Origin: Sandarakinorhabdus glacialis
GTDB lineage: Bacteria > Pseudomonadota > Alphaproteobacteria > Sphingomonadales > Sphingomonadaceae
DNA: 64,000 nucleotides
Reading direction: 5' to 3'
Assembly (NCBI RefSeq): GCF_014643455.1
Contig: NZ_BMJM01000006.1
Span: 1-64,000, forward strand
The position numbers and the translations under genes are program-made. A model generated the notes under the pieces. The model was not told the DNA's origin and did not search any database. It was given only the letters and a program-made list of their open reading frames with translations. Shown here piece by piece: positions 55,371-64,000 of the stretch; within the stretch, counting starts at the first letter, position 1; every line of letters starts with the position of its first letter.

Positions 55371-56522
55371 TCAGTGCGATGTCGCCTCGAACATGGCGCG
55401 CAATGCCTGGCGTTCACCATCGTCGAGCTCGGGACGCCAGATTTCGAACAGCAGGATCGCGCGTGGTGCATCGCTGTCGTTCCAAGCTTCATGCTCGATG
55501 CTGTCGTCGAAAATCAACATCTTGCCGGCGTCGACGGTGCGCACCGTGTTGCCCACGCGGAGTCGGCAATTGTCGGGCACGACCAAGGGCAGATGACAGA
55601 TCAGCCGGGTGTTGAGCATGCCGTTGTGCGGCTGGATATGCGTGCCCGGTGCCAGGATCGAGAACAGCACCATCGGCGAAGCGCCGGCGATGACCGGGAT
55701 CGGCAGGCCGGCGATCGCCGCCATCGTCGCCGGGCAGCGCGCCGCGTGTTCGGCGACCGGGACGCCGTCCCGGACCAGGTGATAGGCACTCCAGCGCGGG
55801 TCATCGAGCAGGCTGTGCGCCTTTGCCGGGCGATCTTTCGGGCGTTCGACATAGGGCTGCAACCCGGCGCGATCGGCGAGGATTGCCGCCACTTCGGCAG
55901 TAATCGCCGAAGTGGCCTCCTCCAGCGCCGCGGTCCAGGCGAAATCGGCGGGGTCGTAAAAGGCGCGCTGCGGCAGGCCGGGGAAATAGAAACTGGTCGG
56001 CTCCTGCAGGAACGGCCGAGCTTGCCCGGAAACAATCGCCAGCGCCTCGGCAAAGCGCGGCCCGGCGGTGTTGTCATCGACTCCGGCGGCGGCCAGCGAA
56101 TCCTGCAACTTTGCCATGAAGCGCCCCGATGCGGCGGCGTGCTCGGCTTCGGCGCGGCGCAGGCGTTCGAGCAGGTCCTGCGGCAAGCCCTGGGCGCCCG
56201 AGGCCCCCGATAGCGCCCGCGCGTACCAGCTGACCGCGGCACGGTCGTCGCCGTCGCGGGTCAGCAGCTCGCCGTGCATGACCAGCGCGTAAAGATTGGC
56301 AGGATCGGCGGCGAGCACCTGCGCCAGTGCCGAGCGCGCTGCCGGGCGGTCATCCTCGAGGTCGCACGCTTGCGCCAGCATCAGCCAGATCTGCGGGCTG
56401 GCGCGGCCGCTGGCGACGATCTCGTCGAACGCCGGCCGCGCCGCCGCGCCGTCGCGGCGGCGCAGGGCGGCGATGCCGGCATGGGCGATGGCTTCGAGCC
56501 GGGCTTTGGCAGGGTCGTTCAT
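55371..56522 (-). CDS. TPR-containing aspartyl/asparaginyl beta-hydroxylase
   Basis: A 383-residue protein. TPR-like helices lie at about 8-105. The C-terminal Asp/Asn hydroxylase domain (about 215-370) has GTHIQPHNGMLNTRLICHLP with the iron His, RLRVGN and FDDSIEHEAWN with the second His, an Fe(II)/2-oxoglutarate dioxygenase set. Substrate unknown; relatives modify proteins or lipids. The ATG at 56522 (MNDPAKARLE) is taken as start. Divergent from glnD with a 100-bp gap. Confidence 0.88.
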   Translation of the reverse strand: MNDPAKARLEAIAHAGIAALRRRDGAAARPAFDEIVASGRASPQIWLMLAQACDLEDDRPAARSALAQVLAADPANLYALVMHGELLTRDGDDRAAVSWYARALSGASGAQGLPQDLLERLRRAEAEHAAASGRFMAKLQDSLAAAGVDDNTAGPRFAEALAIVSGQARPFLQEPTSFYFPGLPQRAFYDPADFAWTAALEEATSAITAEVAAILADRAGLQPYVERPKDRPAKAHSLLDDPRWSAYHLVRDGVPVAEHAARCPATMAAIAGLPIPVIAGASPMVLFSILAPGTHIQPHNGMLNTRLICHLPLVVPDNCRLRVGNTVRTVDAGKMLIFDDSIEHEAWNDSDAPRAILLFEIWRPELDDGERQALRAMFEATSH

Positions 56523-56622
56523 GGTGCCGTGATAGCGAGGGATGACGACGCCGCCAATCGGGTGCGCTTCACTGTCCAAACTGCCGCTTTGAACCTGTGC
56601 CGGGCGCGCCTATCTAGACAGC

Positions 56623-59391
56623 ATGGCCTCTCGCCCCGACACTGTCCCCAATCGCCGCGCCATCATCGACCGGCGCGCATTGTCCGATGCGCTAGCGGCG
56701 GGCATGGCGACGACGCAGGGCTTCGAGTTGCGCCGGGCCTTGCTTGCGGCGACGTTGCGCAGTGCGCTCGCGGATGGCCGGGCCGAATTGCAGCGGCGGC
56801 TGCGCGAGACGCCGTCGAAGGGCCTGGAGCTGGCCGGGGCGCAGGCGTTCCTCGTCGACCAGCTGCTGCGAATCCTGTTCGATGTCGTCGTCACCGATCT
56901 ATACCCGGCGACCAACCGCACCTCGTCGGAGCGGCTGACCCTGGTCGCGGTGGGGGGCTATGGCCGCGGCCAGATGGCGCCGTATTCGGACATCGACCTG
57001 TTGTTCCTGACGCCGTGGAAACAGACCGCCTGGGGCGAGCAGGTCATCGAGACGATGCTGTATTTGTTGTGGGACCTGGGGCTCAAGGTCGGTCATGCGA
57101 CGCGCTCGCTCGACGACATGATGCGCATGGCCAAGGCCGACATCACCATCCGCACGGCGCTGCTCGAATCGCGTTTCGTCTGGGGCGACCAGCCTTTGTA
57201 CGAGGAAGCGACGACGCGCTTTCGCCGCGAAATCGTCGCTGGTACGGCGAAAGCGTTTACCGCCGAAAAGCTCGCCGAACGCGACGCCCGACACAAGAAA
57301 ATGGGCGACAGCCGCTATGTCGTCGAACCCAACCTCAAGGAAGGCAAAGGCGGGCTGCGCGACCTCCACACGCTGTTCTGGATCGGCAAATACGCCTATC
57401 AGGTCGAGACCGTCGCCGAGCTTGTCGACAAGGGCCTGTTGTCGTCGAGCGAGCTGCGCCAGTTTCGCCGCGCCGAGAGTTTTCTATGGGCGGTGCGGAT
57501 CAACCTCCACGATATCGCCGGGCGCGCTGAAGAACGCCTGACCTTTGATGTGCAGCGCGAACTGGCGGCGCGGCTGCGCTATGCCGAGCGCGGCGGCATG
57601 TCGGCGGTCGAGCGTTTCATGCGGCATTATTTCCTGATGGCGAAGACTGTCGGCGACCTGACCGGGTTGTTCCTGGCGCATCTGGACGAGAGTTTTGCCA
57701 AGTCGAGCTGGTTGCCGGTGCTGACCCGGCGGCCGTCGCGGCTCAACGGCTTTACACTGCGCCGCGGCCAGATCGGCGTGCCGAGCGATGGCTTTTTCCG
57801 CGAGGACCCGGTGCGGTTGCTCGAAATCTTTGCGCTGGCCGACCGGCAGAAGCTGACCATCCATCCGCAGGCGATGCGCCAGGCGGCGCGCGATGCGACG
57901 CTGATCGACGACCGGGTGCGGCGCGATACTACGGCAAATGCGCTGTTTTTGCAGGTACTGACCAGCCGCAACGACCCGGAAAGCGTGCTGCGCTGGATGA
58001 ACGAAGCCGGCGTTTTTGGACGTTTCATTCCCGACTTCGGGCGCGTCGTCGCCCAAATGCAGTACGACATGTACCATCACTACACCGTCGACGAGCACAC
58101 CATCCGCGCCATCGGGCTGGTCGCGCTGATCGAATCGGGGATCCTCAAGGCCGAGCATCCGGTGTCGGCGCGGGTCGTCCAGCAGCTCGTGTCGCGGCGG
58201 GTGCTCCATGTCGCGGTGCTGCTCCACGACATCGCCAAGGGGCGCGGCGGCGACCATAGCGAACTCGGGTCGGACATCGCCGAAAAGCTGTGCCCGCGGC
58301 TGGGGCTGACCGCGGCCGAAACCGAGACGGTGGCGTGGCTGGTGCGGCATCATTTGCTGATGTCGCGGACGGCCTTCAAGCGCGATCTCGCCGATTTCAA
58401 GACGATCCTCGATTTCGCCGAGACCGTCGCCAGCCCCGAACGGCTGCGGCTGCTGCTGGTGCTGACCGTCGTCGATATTCGCGCCGTCGGGCCGGGGGTG
58501 TGGAACAACTGGAAGGGCCAGCTGCTTCGGGATTTGTACGATTCGGCAGAAGAAGTGCTGCGGCTCGGCCACAAGCACAAGGGCCGCAGCGAGCGCATCG
58601 AGGCCAAGCAGCAGGGGCTGGCGGCGACGCTCGGCTGGGACAAGGCGCGTTTCGCCAGATATGCGGCGCGCTTCGCCGACAGCTACTGGATCGCCGAGAC
58701 CTGCGAGGCGCTGGCGGGTAATGCCGCGATGATCGCGGCGGCGGACGAATCGGGGCGGCAATTGTCGATCACCGCGGTGCCCGATGCCGCTTCGGGGACG
58801 ACGCTGGTGTCGATCTATGCCGCCGATCACCCGGGGCTGTTCTATCGCATCGCCGGGGCGATTTCGCTGGGCGGCGCCAATATTCTCGACGCGCGCATCC
58901 ATACGACGCGCGACGGCCAGGCCATCGACAATTTCGTCATCGCCGACCCGATCGGGCGGCCGTTCGCCGAGGATGCGCAGCTTAACCGGATGCGGCGGAT
59001 GATCGAGGACGTGCTGACCGGCAAGATCCGCCTCGCCGACCGCCTCGCTGCGCGCCCGTTGGCGCGCCGGCGCGCCGAAGTTTTCAAGGTCGAGCCCAAT
59101 GTGCTGATCGATAACAAGGCGTCGAATCGCTACACGGTGGTCGAGGTCAACGCCGCCGATCGGCCGGCGTTGCTCTATTCGCTGACCCATGCGCTGTTCC
59201 AGAGCCGGGTGACGATCCACAGCGCCCACATCGCCACCTATGGCGAGCGCGCGACGGATACATTCTATTTGACCGACCTGACCGGACAGAAGATCGACAG
59301 CGTGGCTCGACTGAAGACGCTTGAAAAGCGGCTGCTCGATCTCGCCGGGGGAAGCATCGGCCGGAACGAGACGCTGGAAGCAGCAGAGTAG
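56623..59391 (+). CDS. glnD: [Protein-PII] uridylyltransferase / uridylyl-removing enzyme
   Basis: A 922-residue nitrogen sensor that uridylylates PII under nitrogen limitation. The nucleotidyltransferase motif is GGYGRGQMAPYSDIDL (about 110-125). A GlnD adenylyltransferase-associated region follows, then an HD hydrolase domain (VAVLLHDIAKGRGGDHS, about 528-545) and two C-terminal ACT domains (about 725-800 and 835-910) that bind glutamine. Length is normal. Confidence 0.97.
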   Translation: MASRPDTVPNRRAIIDRRALSDALAAGMATTQGFELRRALLAATLRSALADGRAELQRRLRETPSKGLELAGAQAFLVDQLLRILFDVVVTDLYPATNRTSSERLTLVAVGGYGRGQMAPYSDIDLLFLTPWKQTAWGEQVIETMLYLLWDLGLKVGHATRSLDDMMRMAKADITIRTALLESRFVWGDQPLYEEATTRFRREIVAGTAKAFTAEKLAERDARHKKMGDSRYVVEPNLKEGKGGLRDLHTLFWIGKYAYQVETVAELVDKGLLSSSELRQFRRAESFLWAVRINLHDIAGRAEERLTFDVQRELAARLRYAERGGMSAVERFMRHYFLMAKTVGDLTGLFLAHLDESFAKSSWLPVLTRRPSRLNGFTLRRGQIGVPSDGFFREDPVRLLEIFALADRQKLTIHPQAMRQAARDATLIDDRVRRDTTANALFLQVLTSRNDPESVLRWMNEAGVFGRFIPDFGRVVAQMQYDMYHHYTVDEHTIRAIGLVALIESGILKAEHPVSARVVQQLVSRRVLHVAVLLHDIAKGRGGDHSELGSDIAEKLCPRLGLTAAETETVAWLVRHHLLMSRTAFKRDLADFKTILDFAETVASPERLRLLLVLTVVDIRAVGPGVWNNWKGQLLRDLYDSAEEVLRLGHKHKGRSERIEAKQQGLAATLGWDKARFARYAARFADSYWIAETCEALAGNAAMIAAADESGRQLSITAVPDAASGTTLVSIYAADHPGLFYRIAGAISLGGANILDARIHTTRDGQAIDNFVIADPIGRPFAEDAQLNRMRRMIEDVLTGKIRLADRLAARPLARRRAEVFKVEPNVLIDNKASNRYTVVEVNAADRPALLYSLTHALFQSRVTIHSAHIATYGERATDTFYLTDLTGQKIDSVARLKTLEKRLLDLAGGSIGRNETLEAAE

Positions 59392-59396
59392 CCCTT

Positions 59397-59560
59397 TTCC
59401 TCCCCCTCAGCCGTAGGCGACGCCTTCGCGTCAACGGGGGATGCGAGAGACGCGGCTTCGCGGCCCGGGTGGGGGTGGTCCCCTGTCGGCGCAGGGAGAC
59501 ACCCCCACCCGCCGCGCCAAGTAGCGCGAGTCGCCTCCCCCCTCCAGGGGGAGGACAAAA
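59397..59560. repeat. Dispersed palindromic repeat, full copy 3 (extended)
   Basis: Same family as 41818 and 54610 but in the opposite orientation and with an extra left arm (CGACGCCTTCGCGTCAAC). Core arms are CCCGGGTGGGGGTGGTCCCC and GGGAGACACCCCCACCCG, ending GCGAGTCGCCTCCCCCCTCC. It fills the gap between glnD and the following gene. Confidence 0.8.
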
Positions 59561-59561
59561 T

Positions 59562-59768
59562 CTATTGCGAATTCCCCGTCGTCGTCGCCCCGTCGACGGG
59601 CCCTGTCGAAGTCGCCCCCTGCTGCTCACCCTTGGGCGACAGCACGAACGTCCACACCATCGCGCCGATGGCAAGCAGCACCGAGATGAACAGCACGTAG
59701 CGCACGACGTTGTTACCAGTGCCGCCGCGCGCTTCGGTGGTCGTCAGCACTTCGGGATCTTCGGCCAT
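59562..59768 (-). CDS. Small membrane protein, predicted general-stress gene
   Basis: A 68-residue single-pass protein: cytoplasmic N-terminus (MAEDPEVLTTTEARGG), membrane helix about 22-43 and a Gly/Thr-rich tail. Family not recognised. Directly upstream is a perfect GGAAC-N17-CGTT promoter, so it should be induced by EcfG under stress. Confidence 0.75.
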   Translation of the reverse strand: MAEDPEVLTTTEARGGTGNNVVRYVLFISVLLAIGAMVWTFVLSPKGEQQGATSTGPVDGATTTGNSQ

Positions 59769-59800
59769 GATCGTTCTCCGTCAAATCGTTGCGAGTCCCA

Positions 59801-59826
59801 AACGCCCCGCGCTGCAAAGCTGTTCC
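59801..59826 (-). promoter_or_regulatory. EcfG-type promoter of the small membrane protein
   Basis: Minus strand GGAAC (59826-59822), 17 nt, CGTT (59804-59801), about 33 bp before the ATG. The best EcfG consensus match in the window. Confidence 0.75.
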
Positions 59827-59912
59827 CGCCCTGCCATAGTTGGCGGGTGGCGCGCCCCATCGGTTGACGCCCTGCCCCCGTCCGCGCGTATAGGGCCGGT
59901 GGGAGATCGGTA

Positions 59913-62057
59913 ATGACGAAACCAAGCCTCGATGACTGGCGGAAGATGGCGGCAAAGGAGGTCAAGGGCGCCGACCTGACCTGGCCGACGCCCGAGGGCA
60001 TCGACGTCAAGCCGCTCTATACCGCCGCCGATGTCGAGGGCATCGATCCCGGCCTGCCGGGTTTTGCGCCCTTCACCCGCGGCGTCCGCGCCAGCATGTA
60101 CGCCGGCCGGCCATGGACGGTGCGCCAATACGCCGGCTTTTCCACCGCCGAGGAATCGAATGCCTTCTACCGCCGCAACCTCGCCGCCGGGCAAAAGGGC
60201 CTTAGCGTCGCCTTCGACCTCGCCACCCACCGCGGCTATGACAGCGACCATCCGCGCGTCGCCGGCGACGTCGGCAAGGCCGGGGTGGCGATCGACAGCG
60301 TCGAGGACATGAAGATCCTGTTCGACCAGATTCCGCTCGACCAGATGTCGGTCAGCATGACGATGAACGGCGCGGTGATTCCGTGCCTGGCGTTCTTTAT
60401 CGTCGCCGCCGAGGAAGCCGGCGTCAGCCAGGACAAGCTCGACGGCACCATCCAGAACGACGTGCTCAAGGAGTTCATGGTCCGCAACACCTATATCTAC
60501 CCGCCCGAGCCGAGCATGCGGATCGTTGCCGACATCATCGAATACACGTCGAAAAACATGCCCAAGTTCAACAGCATCAGCATTTCCGGCTATCATATGC
60601 AGGAAGCCGGCGCGACCAACCTCCAGGAGCTGGCGTTCACGCTTGCCGACGGCATGGAATATGTGAAGGCAGCGCAGGCCAAGGGGCTCGATGTCGACGC
60701 CTTCGCCGGGCGGCTGAGCTTCTTTTTCGCCATTGGCATGAATTTCTTCATGGAGATCGCCAAGCTGCGCGCCGCACGGACGCTCTGGGCCAAGATCATG
60801 ACCGATTTCGGCGCCAAGGACCCGCGCTCGCTGATGCTGCGTACCCATTGCCAGACGTCGGGCGTCTCGCTGCAGGAGCAGGATCCGTACAACAACGTCA
60901 TCCGCACCACCGTCGAGGCGATGGCGGCAGCGCTCGGCGGCACCCAGTCTCTCCACACCAACGCGCTCGACGAGGCCATCGCGCTGCCGACCGATTTTTC
61001 GGCGCGCATCGCCCGCAACACGCAGTTGGTGCTGCAGGAAGAAACCGGCATCACCAAGGTCGTCGATCCCTTGGGTGGCAGCTATTATATCGAGGCGCTG
61101 ACCGACCAGCTGGTCAAGGGCGCCGAAAAGATCATGGCCGAAGTCGCCGCACTCGGCGGCATGACCAAGGCGGTGGCGTCGGGAATGCCCAAGCTCGAGA
61201 TCGAGGCCGCCGCTGCCGGCCGCCAGGCGCGCGTCGACATGGGCCAGGAGGTCATCGTCGGCGTCAACAAGTACAAGCCGGCCACCATCGAGAAACTCGA
61301 GATCCTCAGCGTCGACACAGTGGCGGTGAGGGCCGGGCAGGTCGCCCGGCTGGCCTCGGTGCGCGCCAACCGCGACACCGCCGCCGCCGAAGCCGCGCTC
61401 GACGCCTTGCGAAAGGGCGCCGCCGCCAAGGGCAACCTCCTCGAATTCGCCGTCGTCGCCGCCCGCGCCCGCGCCACTCTGGGCGAAATCAGCAGCGCCA
61501 TGGAAGACGTTTTCGGCCGCCACACCGCCGTCGTGAAGATGGTCAGCGGCGTCTATGCCGAAGCCTACAAGGCCGATCCGGCGTACATCCGCGTCGCCGA
61601 GGGCGTCGAGGCATTCGAGCGCCGCAAGGGTCGCAAGCCGCGTGTCCTGATCGTCAAGATGGGCCAGGACGGCCATGATCGCGGCGCCAAGGTCGTCGGC
61701 ACGGCGCTCGCCGATCTTGGCTTCGACGCCACCGTCGGCCCGTTGTTCCAGACCCCCGACGAAGCCCGCGACCTTGCCCTTTCGCTCGATGTCGACATCG
61801 TCGCCGCATCGTCGCTCGCCGCCGGCCACAAGACGCTGGTGCCCGAGCTGATCGCCGCGCTGCGCGAGTCCAAACGTCCTGACATCCGCGTCATCGCCGG
61901 CGGCGTCATCCCGGCGCAGGATTATGAATTCCTGCGCGAAATCGGCACTGCGGCAATCTTCGGCCCCGGTACCAACATCGTCGAAAGCGCCGCCGAACTG
62001 CTGCGGCTGCTTGGTCACAACCTGCCGCCCGTCGGCGAATCATTGGCTGCCGAATGA
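59913..62057 (+). CDS. scpA: Methylmalonyl-CoA mutase large subunit
   Basis: A 714-residue B12-dependent mutase interconverting methylmalonyl-CoA and succinyl-CoA. The N-terminal TIM barrel includes [13 protein letters not shown] and [16 protein letters not shown]. The C-terminal B12 domain has the cobalt-ligand DGHDRG (Asp586, His588) and the [14 protein letters not shown] segment. Length fits the catalytic subunit; no separate small subunit is nearby, so it may be a homodimer. It overlaps the next small gene by 4 bp. Confidence 0.96.
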   Translation: MTKPSLDDWRKMAAKEVKGADLTWPTPEGIDVKPLYTAADVEGIDPGLPGFAPFTRGVRASMYAGRPWTVRQYAGFSTAEESNAFYRRNLAAGQKGLSVAFDLATHRGYDSDHPRVAGDVGKAGVAIDSVEDMKILFDQIPLDQMSVSMTMNGAVIPCLAFFIVAAEEAGVSQDKLDGTIQNDVLKEFMVRNTYIYPPEPSMRIVADIIEYTSKNMPKFNSISISGYHMQEAGATNLQELAFTLADGMEYVKAAQAKGLDVDAFAGRLSFFFAIGMNFFMEIAKLRAARTLWAKIMTDFGAKDPRSLMLRTHCQTSGVSLQEQDPYNNVIRTTVEAMAAALGGTQSLHTNALDEAIALPTDFSARIARNTQLVLQEETGITKVVDPLGGSYYIEALTDQLVKGAEKIMAEVAALGGMTKAVASGMPKLEIEAAAAGRQARVDMGQEVIVGVNKYKPATIEKLEILSVDTVAVRAGQVARLASVRANRDTAAAEAALDALRKGAAAKGNLLEFAVVAARARATLGEISSAMEDVFGRHTAVVKMVSGVYAEAYKADPAYIRVAEGVEAFERRKGRKPRVLIVKMGQDGHDRGAKVVGTALADLGFDATVGPLFQTPDEARDLALSLDVDIVAASSLAAGHKTLVPELIAALRESKRPDIRVIAGGVIPAQDYEFLREIGTAAIFGPGTNIVESAAELLRLLGHNLPPVGESLAAE

Positions 62058-62413
62058 CATTCGACATCGAACGTATCGAGACCCTGCTGCGCGCCGCCGC
62101 CGGCCGCCGCCGGGCAATGAGTTATTCCGAACTGCTCGAAGCGATGGACATGCGCTTCACCCGCCCACGGATGCGCGCGCTTTGCGTCGTCCTCGACGAA
62201 GTCGACAAGCGCGCCGAGGCCGCCGGCCAGCCCGCACTCGCCTCGCTCGTCGTCCGGGAGCTCGATCGCCTGCCGGGGCAGGGCTGGTGGACCTCGCGCC
62301 ACGATTACGTCGGCCCATGGGAAGGCCCGGTGGCGGGAGCCTATTTGCGTTCGGTGCAGCGCGTCGCATTCGATTATTGGAAGACTAGCGAAGACCCCGA
62401 ACCCGCGTTATAA
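62054..62413 (+). CDS. Hypothetical protein coupled to methylmalonyl-CoA mutase
   Basis: Not recognised. A 119-residue soluble protein, basic N-terminal helical half ([40 protein letters not shown]) and an aromatic C-terminal half ([18 protein letters not shown]). Its ATG overlaps the mutase stop, so it is co-translated. A mutase accessory or a small regulatory protein are both possible. Confidence 0.75.
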   Translation: MTFDIERIETLLRAAAGRRRAMSYSELLEAMDMRFTRPRMRALCVVLDEVDKRAEAAGQPALASLVVRELDRLPGQGWWTSRHDYVGPWEGPVAGAYLRSVQRVAFDYWKTSEDPEPAL

Positions 62414-62440
62414 CGGCCGTACTACCACGGGAGCCAGGCA

Positions 62441-62665
62441 ATGCAGCACCTCAAGATTACCGCCATCGGCAACAGTGCCGGGATCATTCTGTCTAAGGAT
62501 ATCCTGGCGCAGCTCGGCGTCGAGAAGGGCGATAGCCTGTCGGTGGTGCGGACACCCAACGGCATCGAACTCAGCCCCTATGACCCGACGTTCGACGAGC
62601 AGATGGAAGTCGCTCGCGGAGTTATGGCACGCTACCGCGACGCCCTGCGCGAACTCGCGAAATAG
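62441..62665 (+). CDS. AbrB/MazE-like antitoxin
   Basis: A 74-residue swapped-hairpin AbrB DNA-binding protein (ITAIGNSAGIILSKDILAQL, VEKGDSLSVV) with a C-terminal helix for toxin binding. It lies 6 bp upstream of a Doc-type toxin, the PhdlikeAbrB-doc layout. It should autorepress the pair and neutralise the toxin. Confidence 0.85.
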   Translation: MQHLKITAIGNSAGIILSKDILAQLGVEKGDSLSVVRTPNGIELSPYDPTFDEQMEVARGVMARYRDALRELAK

Positions 62666-62671
62666 CACCCG

Positions 62672-63055
62672 ATGGATTGGTTCTGGATCAGCGAGCCTTT
62701 GGCGCGCGCGTTGCACAGCGAGCAACTGGCAGCGCATGGCGGAAGTGCAGGCATACGCGATGCCAACCTGCTCGACTCGGCGCTGCAAAGGCCGCGAAAC
62801 CTGGTTGCCTATGGCGATCCGGATGCCGCAGCGCTGGCCGCCAGCTTGGCTTATGGTATCGCGCGGAACCACCCGTTCGTCGATGGCAACAAGCGCACCG
62901 CGTTCGTCGCCTCGGCGACGTTCCTCGAGCTTAACGGCTGGTCGTTCGACGCGACCCAGGCCGACGTCGTTGTCACGACGCTGGCCCTCGCTGCAGGAGA
63001 GCTTACCGAAGATGCCTTGGCCGACTGGTTCCGTGCCAACATCCAGCCGCGCTAG
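62672..63055 (+). CDS. doc: Fic/Doc-family death-on-curing toxin
   Basis: A 127-residue Doc-like Fic protein with the Fic motif HPFVDGNKRTAFVASATFL (catalytic His, Asp and Arg all present). Doc enzymes phosphorylate EF-Tu and stop translation. Immediately downstream of the AbrB-like antitoxin. Confidence 0.88.
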   Translation: MDWFWISEPLARALHSEQLAAHGGSAGIRDANLLDSALQRPRNLVAYGDPDAAALAASLAYGIARNHPFVDGNKRTAFVASATFLELNGWSFDATQADVVVTTLALAAGELTEDALADWFRANIQPR

Positions 63056-63070
63056 CATATTGAAATAGCT

Positions 63071-63134
63071 GTCATCCCGGGCTTGACCCGGGACCCAGTT
63101 ACTTCTCTGCGCCAGCGAGCAACTGGGTCCCGGG
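63071..63134. repeat. REP-like palindrome (family B)
   Basis: CCCGGGACCCAGTT (63087-63100) and AACTGGGTCCCGGG (63121-63134) form a perfect 14-bp stem with a 20-nt loop, preceded by GTCATCCCGGGCTTGA. The left arm is shared with 26407-26440. It can act as terminator for the toxin pair. Confidence 0.75.
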
Positions 63135-63146
63135 ATAGCACCCCCC

Positions 63147-63389
63147 CTAACCCTCGCTCACATCCGCCTGCGGCCGGTCATCTCCGCGCGCGACTTCCTC
63201 ATGCCACTTGCCGTCCGCATCCTGCCAACTGATCGGCACCGTCTCGCCGCCGAGCTGCTGTTCCTCGGCGACCACCCGCGCGGCGGCGACGGCCTCGTCA
63301 TGCGTGCGGAACGTCTCGGCAAAGACATCGCCCAATTTATACGTCCAGCCGCCGTCATGCTCGACGATCTTGTAATGGATTTCAGTCAT
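63147..63389 (-). CDS. DUF2188 domain protein
   Basis: An 80-residue small protein of the DUF2188 type: YKIVEHDGGWTYKLGDVFAE, then THDEAVAAARVVAEEQQLGG and ISWQDADGKWHEEV. These proteins are short beta-alpha-beta units of unknown function, often in stress contexts. Divergent from pirin. Confidence 0.85.
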   Translation of the reverse strand: MTEIHYKIVEHDGGWTYKLGDVFAETFRTHDEAVAAARVVAEEQQLGGETVPISWQDADGKWHEEVARGDDRPQADVSEG

Positions 63390-63455
63390 GGAGATCCTCC
63401 CGCTAAGATGGCTCGCGCATAGAAACGCGTGTCCCGCGCAACCGGAGCCTACGCC

Positions 63456-64000
63456 ATGTCCATCGCCCAATCCATCGCCGGCCGCTCGCGTGACCTCGGC
63501 GGCTTCTCGGTCTCGCGTGTTTTGCCCGCGCCGCAGCGCCGCAGCCTGGGGCCGTTCGTGTTCTTCGACGAGATGGGCCCCGCCGACTTCCCCGCCGGTG
63601 CCGGCATCGATGTCCGCCCGCACCCGCACATCGGCCTGTCGACCGTCACCTATTTGTTCCACGGCGGCCTGACTCACCGCGACAGCCTCGGCACGGTCAT
63701 CGATATTGCGCCGGGCGCCGTCAACTGGATGACCGCCGGCCATGGCATCAGCCATTCCGAACGCTCGCCCGACGCCCTGCGCGAGGCCGGCCACCACATG
63801 CACGGCATCCAGTCGTGGGTGGCGCTGCCCGTCGCCTTCGCCGAGATCGACCCGGCCTTCGTCCATCACCCCGAGGCATCCTTGCCGGTCGTCGACCTGC
63901 CCGGCGGGCATGCCGTCATCATCGCCGGCACCATGTTCGGCCAGACCTCGCCGGTCGATTTCCCGCATCCGATCATCTATGCTGAAGTCCGCCTCGATGC
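63456..64000 (+). CDS. Pirin family protein (3' end outside window)
   Basis: The first 181 residues of a cupin-fold pirin, about 280-300 in full. Metal ligands are visible in RPHPHIGLSTVTYLF (two His) and GHGISHSERS (His and Glu), so an iron-binding quercetinase-type site is intact. The coding region runs off the window at 64000. Confidence 0.9.
   Translation, partial: MSIAQSIAGRSRDLGGFSVSRVLPAPQRRSLGPFVFFDEMGPADFPAGAGIDVRPHPHIGLSTVTYLFHGGLTHRDSLGTVIDIAPGAVNWMTAGHGISHSERSPDALREAGHHMHGIQSWVALPVAFAEIDPAFVHHPEASLPVVDLPGGHAVIIAGTMFGQTSPVDFPHPIIYAEVRLD

Overview
The window is high-GC DNA from an alphaproteobacterium, almost certainly a sphingomonad. Supporting gene orders are nepR-ecfG next to phyR, ihfB-rpsA-cmk...aroA facing a TIGR02300 protein, and pcm-tolC-popZ-valS; MltA beside a Tim44-like protein is also typical. 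Most of it is chromosomal housekeeping sequence. The first 18 kb is an accessory, heavily rearranged block.

Region 1 (1-14.0 kb) is a copper-resistance island. It holds a P1B copper ATPase divergent from a CueR-like regulator, a Met/His-rich DUF305 protein, copC-copD, and a run of copA (multicopper oxidase), copB, a PepSY protein and a DUF411 protein, then an MFS exporter. At its centre is a three-gene module matching cnrY-cnrX-cnrH of Cupriavidus in size and order: anti-sigma, periplasmic metal sensor and ECF sigma factor. Four transcription units (DUF305, copC-copD, cnrYXH and copA-copB) share an upstream signature, TTGAGGGG-N11-CGTGCGTA or close to it. This predicts that the sigma factor drives itself and the periplasmic copper genes. 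Both ends of the island are broken. On the left a truncated small membrane gene abuts a 5'-truncated JAB-E1 (ubiquitin-like conjugation) gene. On the right the last quarter of a CzcA/CusA-type RND pump is fused in frame to a frameshifted GH3 glycosidase.

Region 2 (14.0-18.3 kb) is the remains of a plant-glycan locus: GH3, GH9, sialate O-acetylesterase-like and GH27 fragments around an intact LacI-family repressor with a perfect candidate operator.

Region 3 (18.3-35.3 kb) carries a HAD hydrolase, a D-cysteine desulfhydrase-like enzyme, an Asp/Glu racemase and the general stress response locus (histidine kinase, EcfG, NepR, PhyR). It continues with a SemiSWEET-like protein, an alcohol dehydrogenase, a DEAD-box helicase, a crotonase-P450-thioesterase group, Smr, MltA, a Tim44-like protein and a methyltransferase.

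Region 4 (35.4-46.4 kb) carries tRNA-Leu, ihfB, rpsA, cmk, a wecB-like epimerase inserted antisense before aroA, TIGR02300 and tRNA-Ala. After these come a GMD-like protein without its active site, a crotonase and a nitronate monooxygenase-like enzyme. A tRNA-Gly with three exact 77-bp tandem repeats of its own 3' end follows, then HicAB and free-Met-sulfoxide reductase.

Region 5 (46.4-64 kb) carries valS, a zeta-like toxin pair, ynfA, popZ, tolC, pcm, tRNA-Cys, an enolase-superfamily epimerase and a two-domain AP2-like protein. The rest is a TPR-hydroxylase, glnD, a small EcfG-promoter membrane protein, methylmalonyl-CoA mutase, an AbrB-Doc pair, DUF2188 and a pirin cut by the window end. 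A family of about 130-bp palindromic repeats and two smaller REP-like families are scattered through the chromosomal part.
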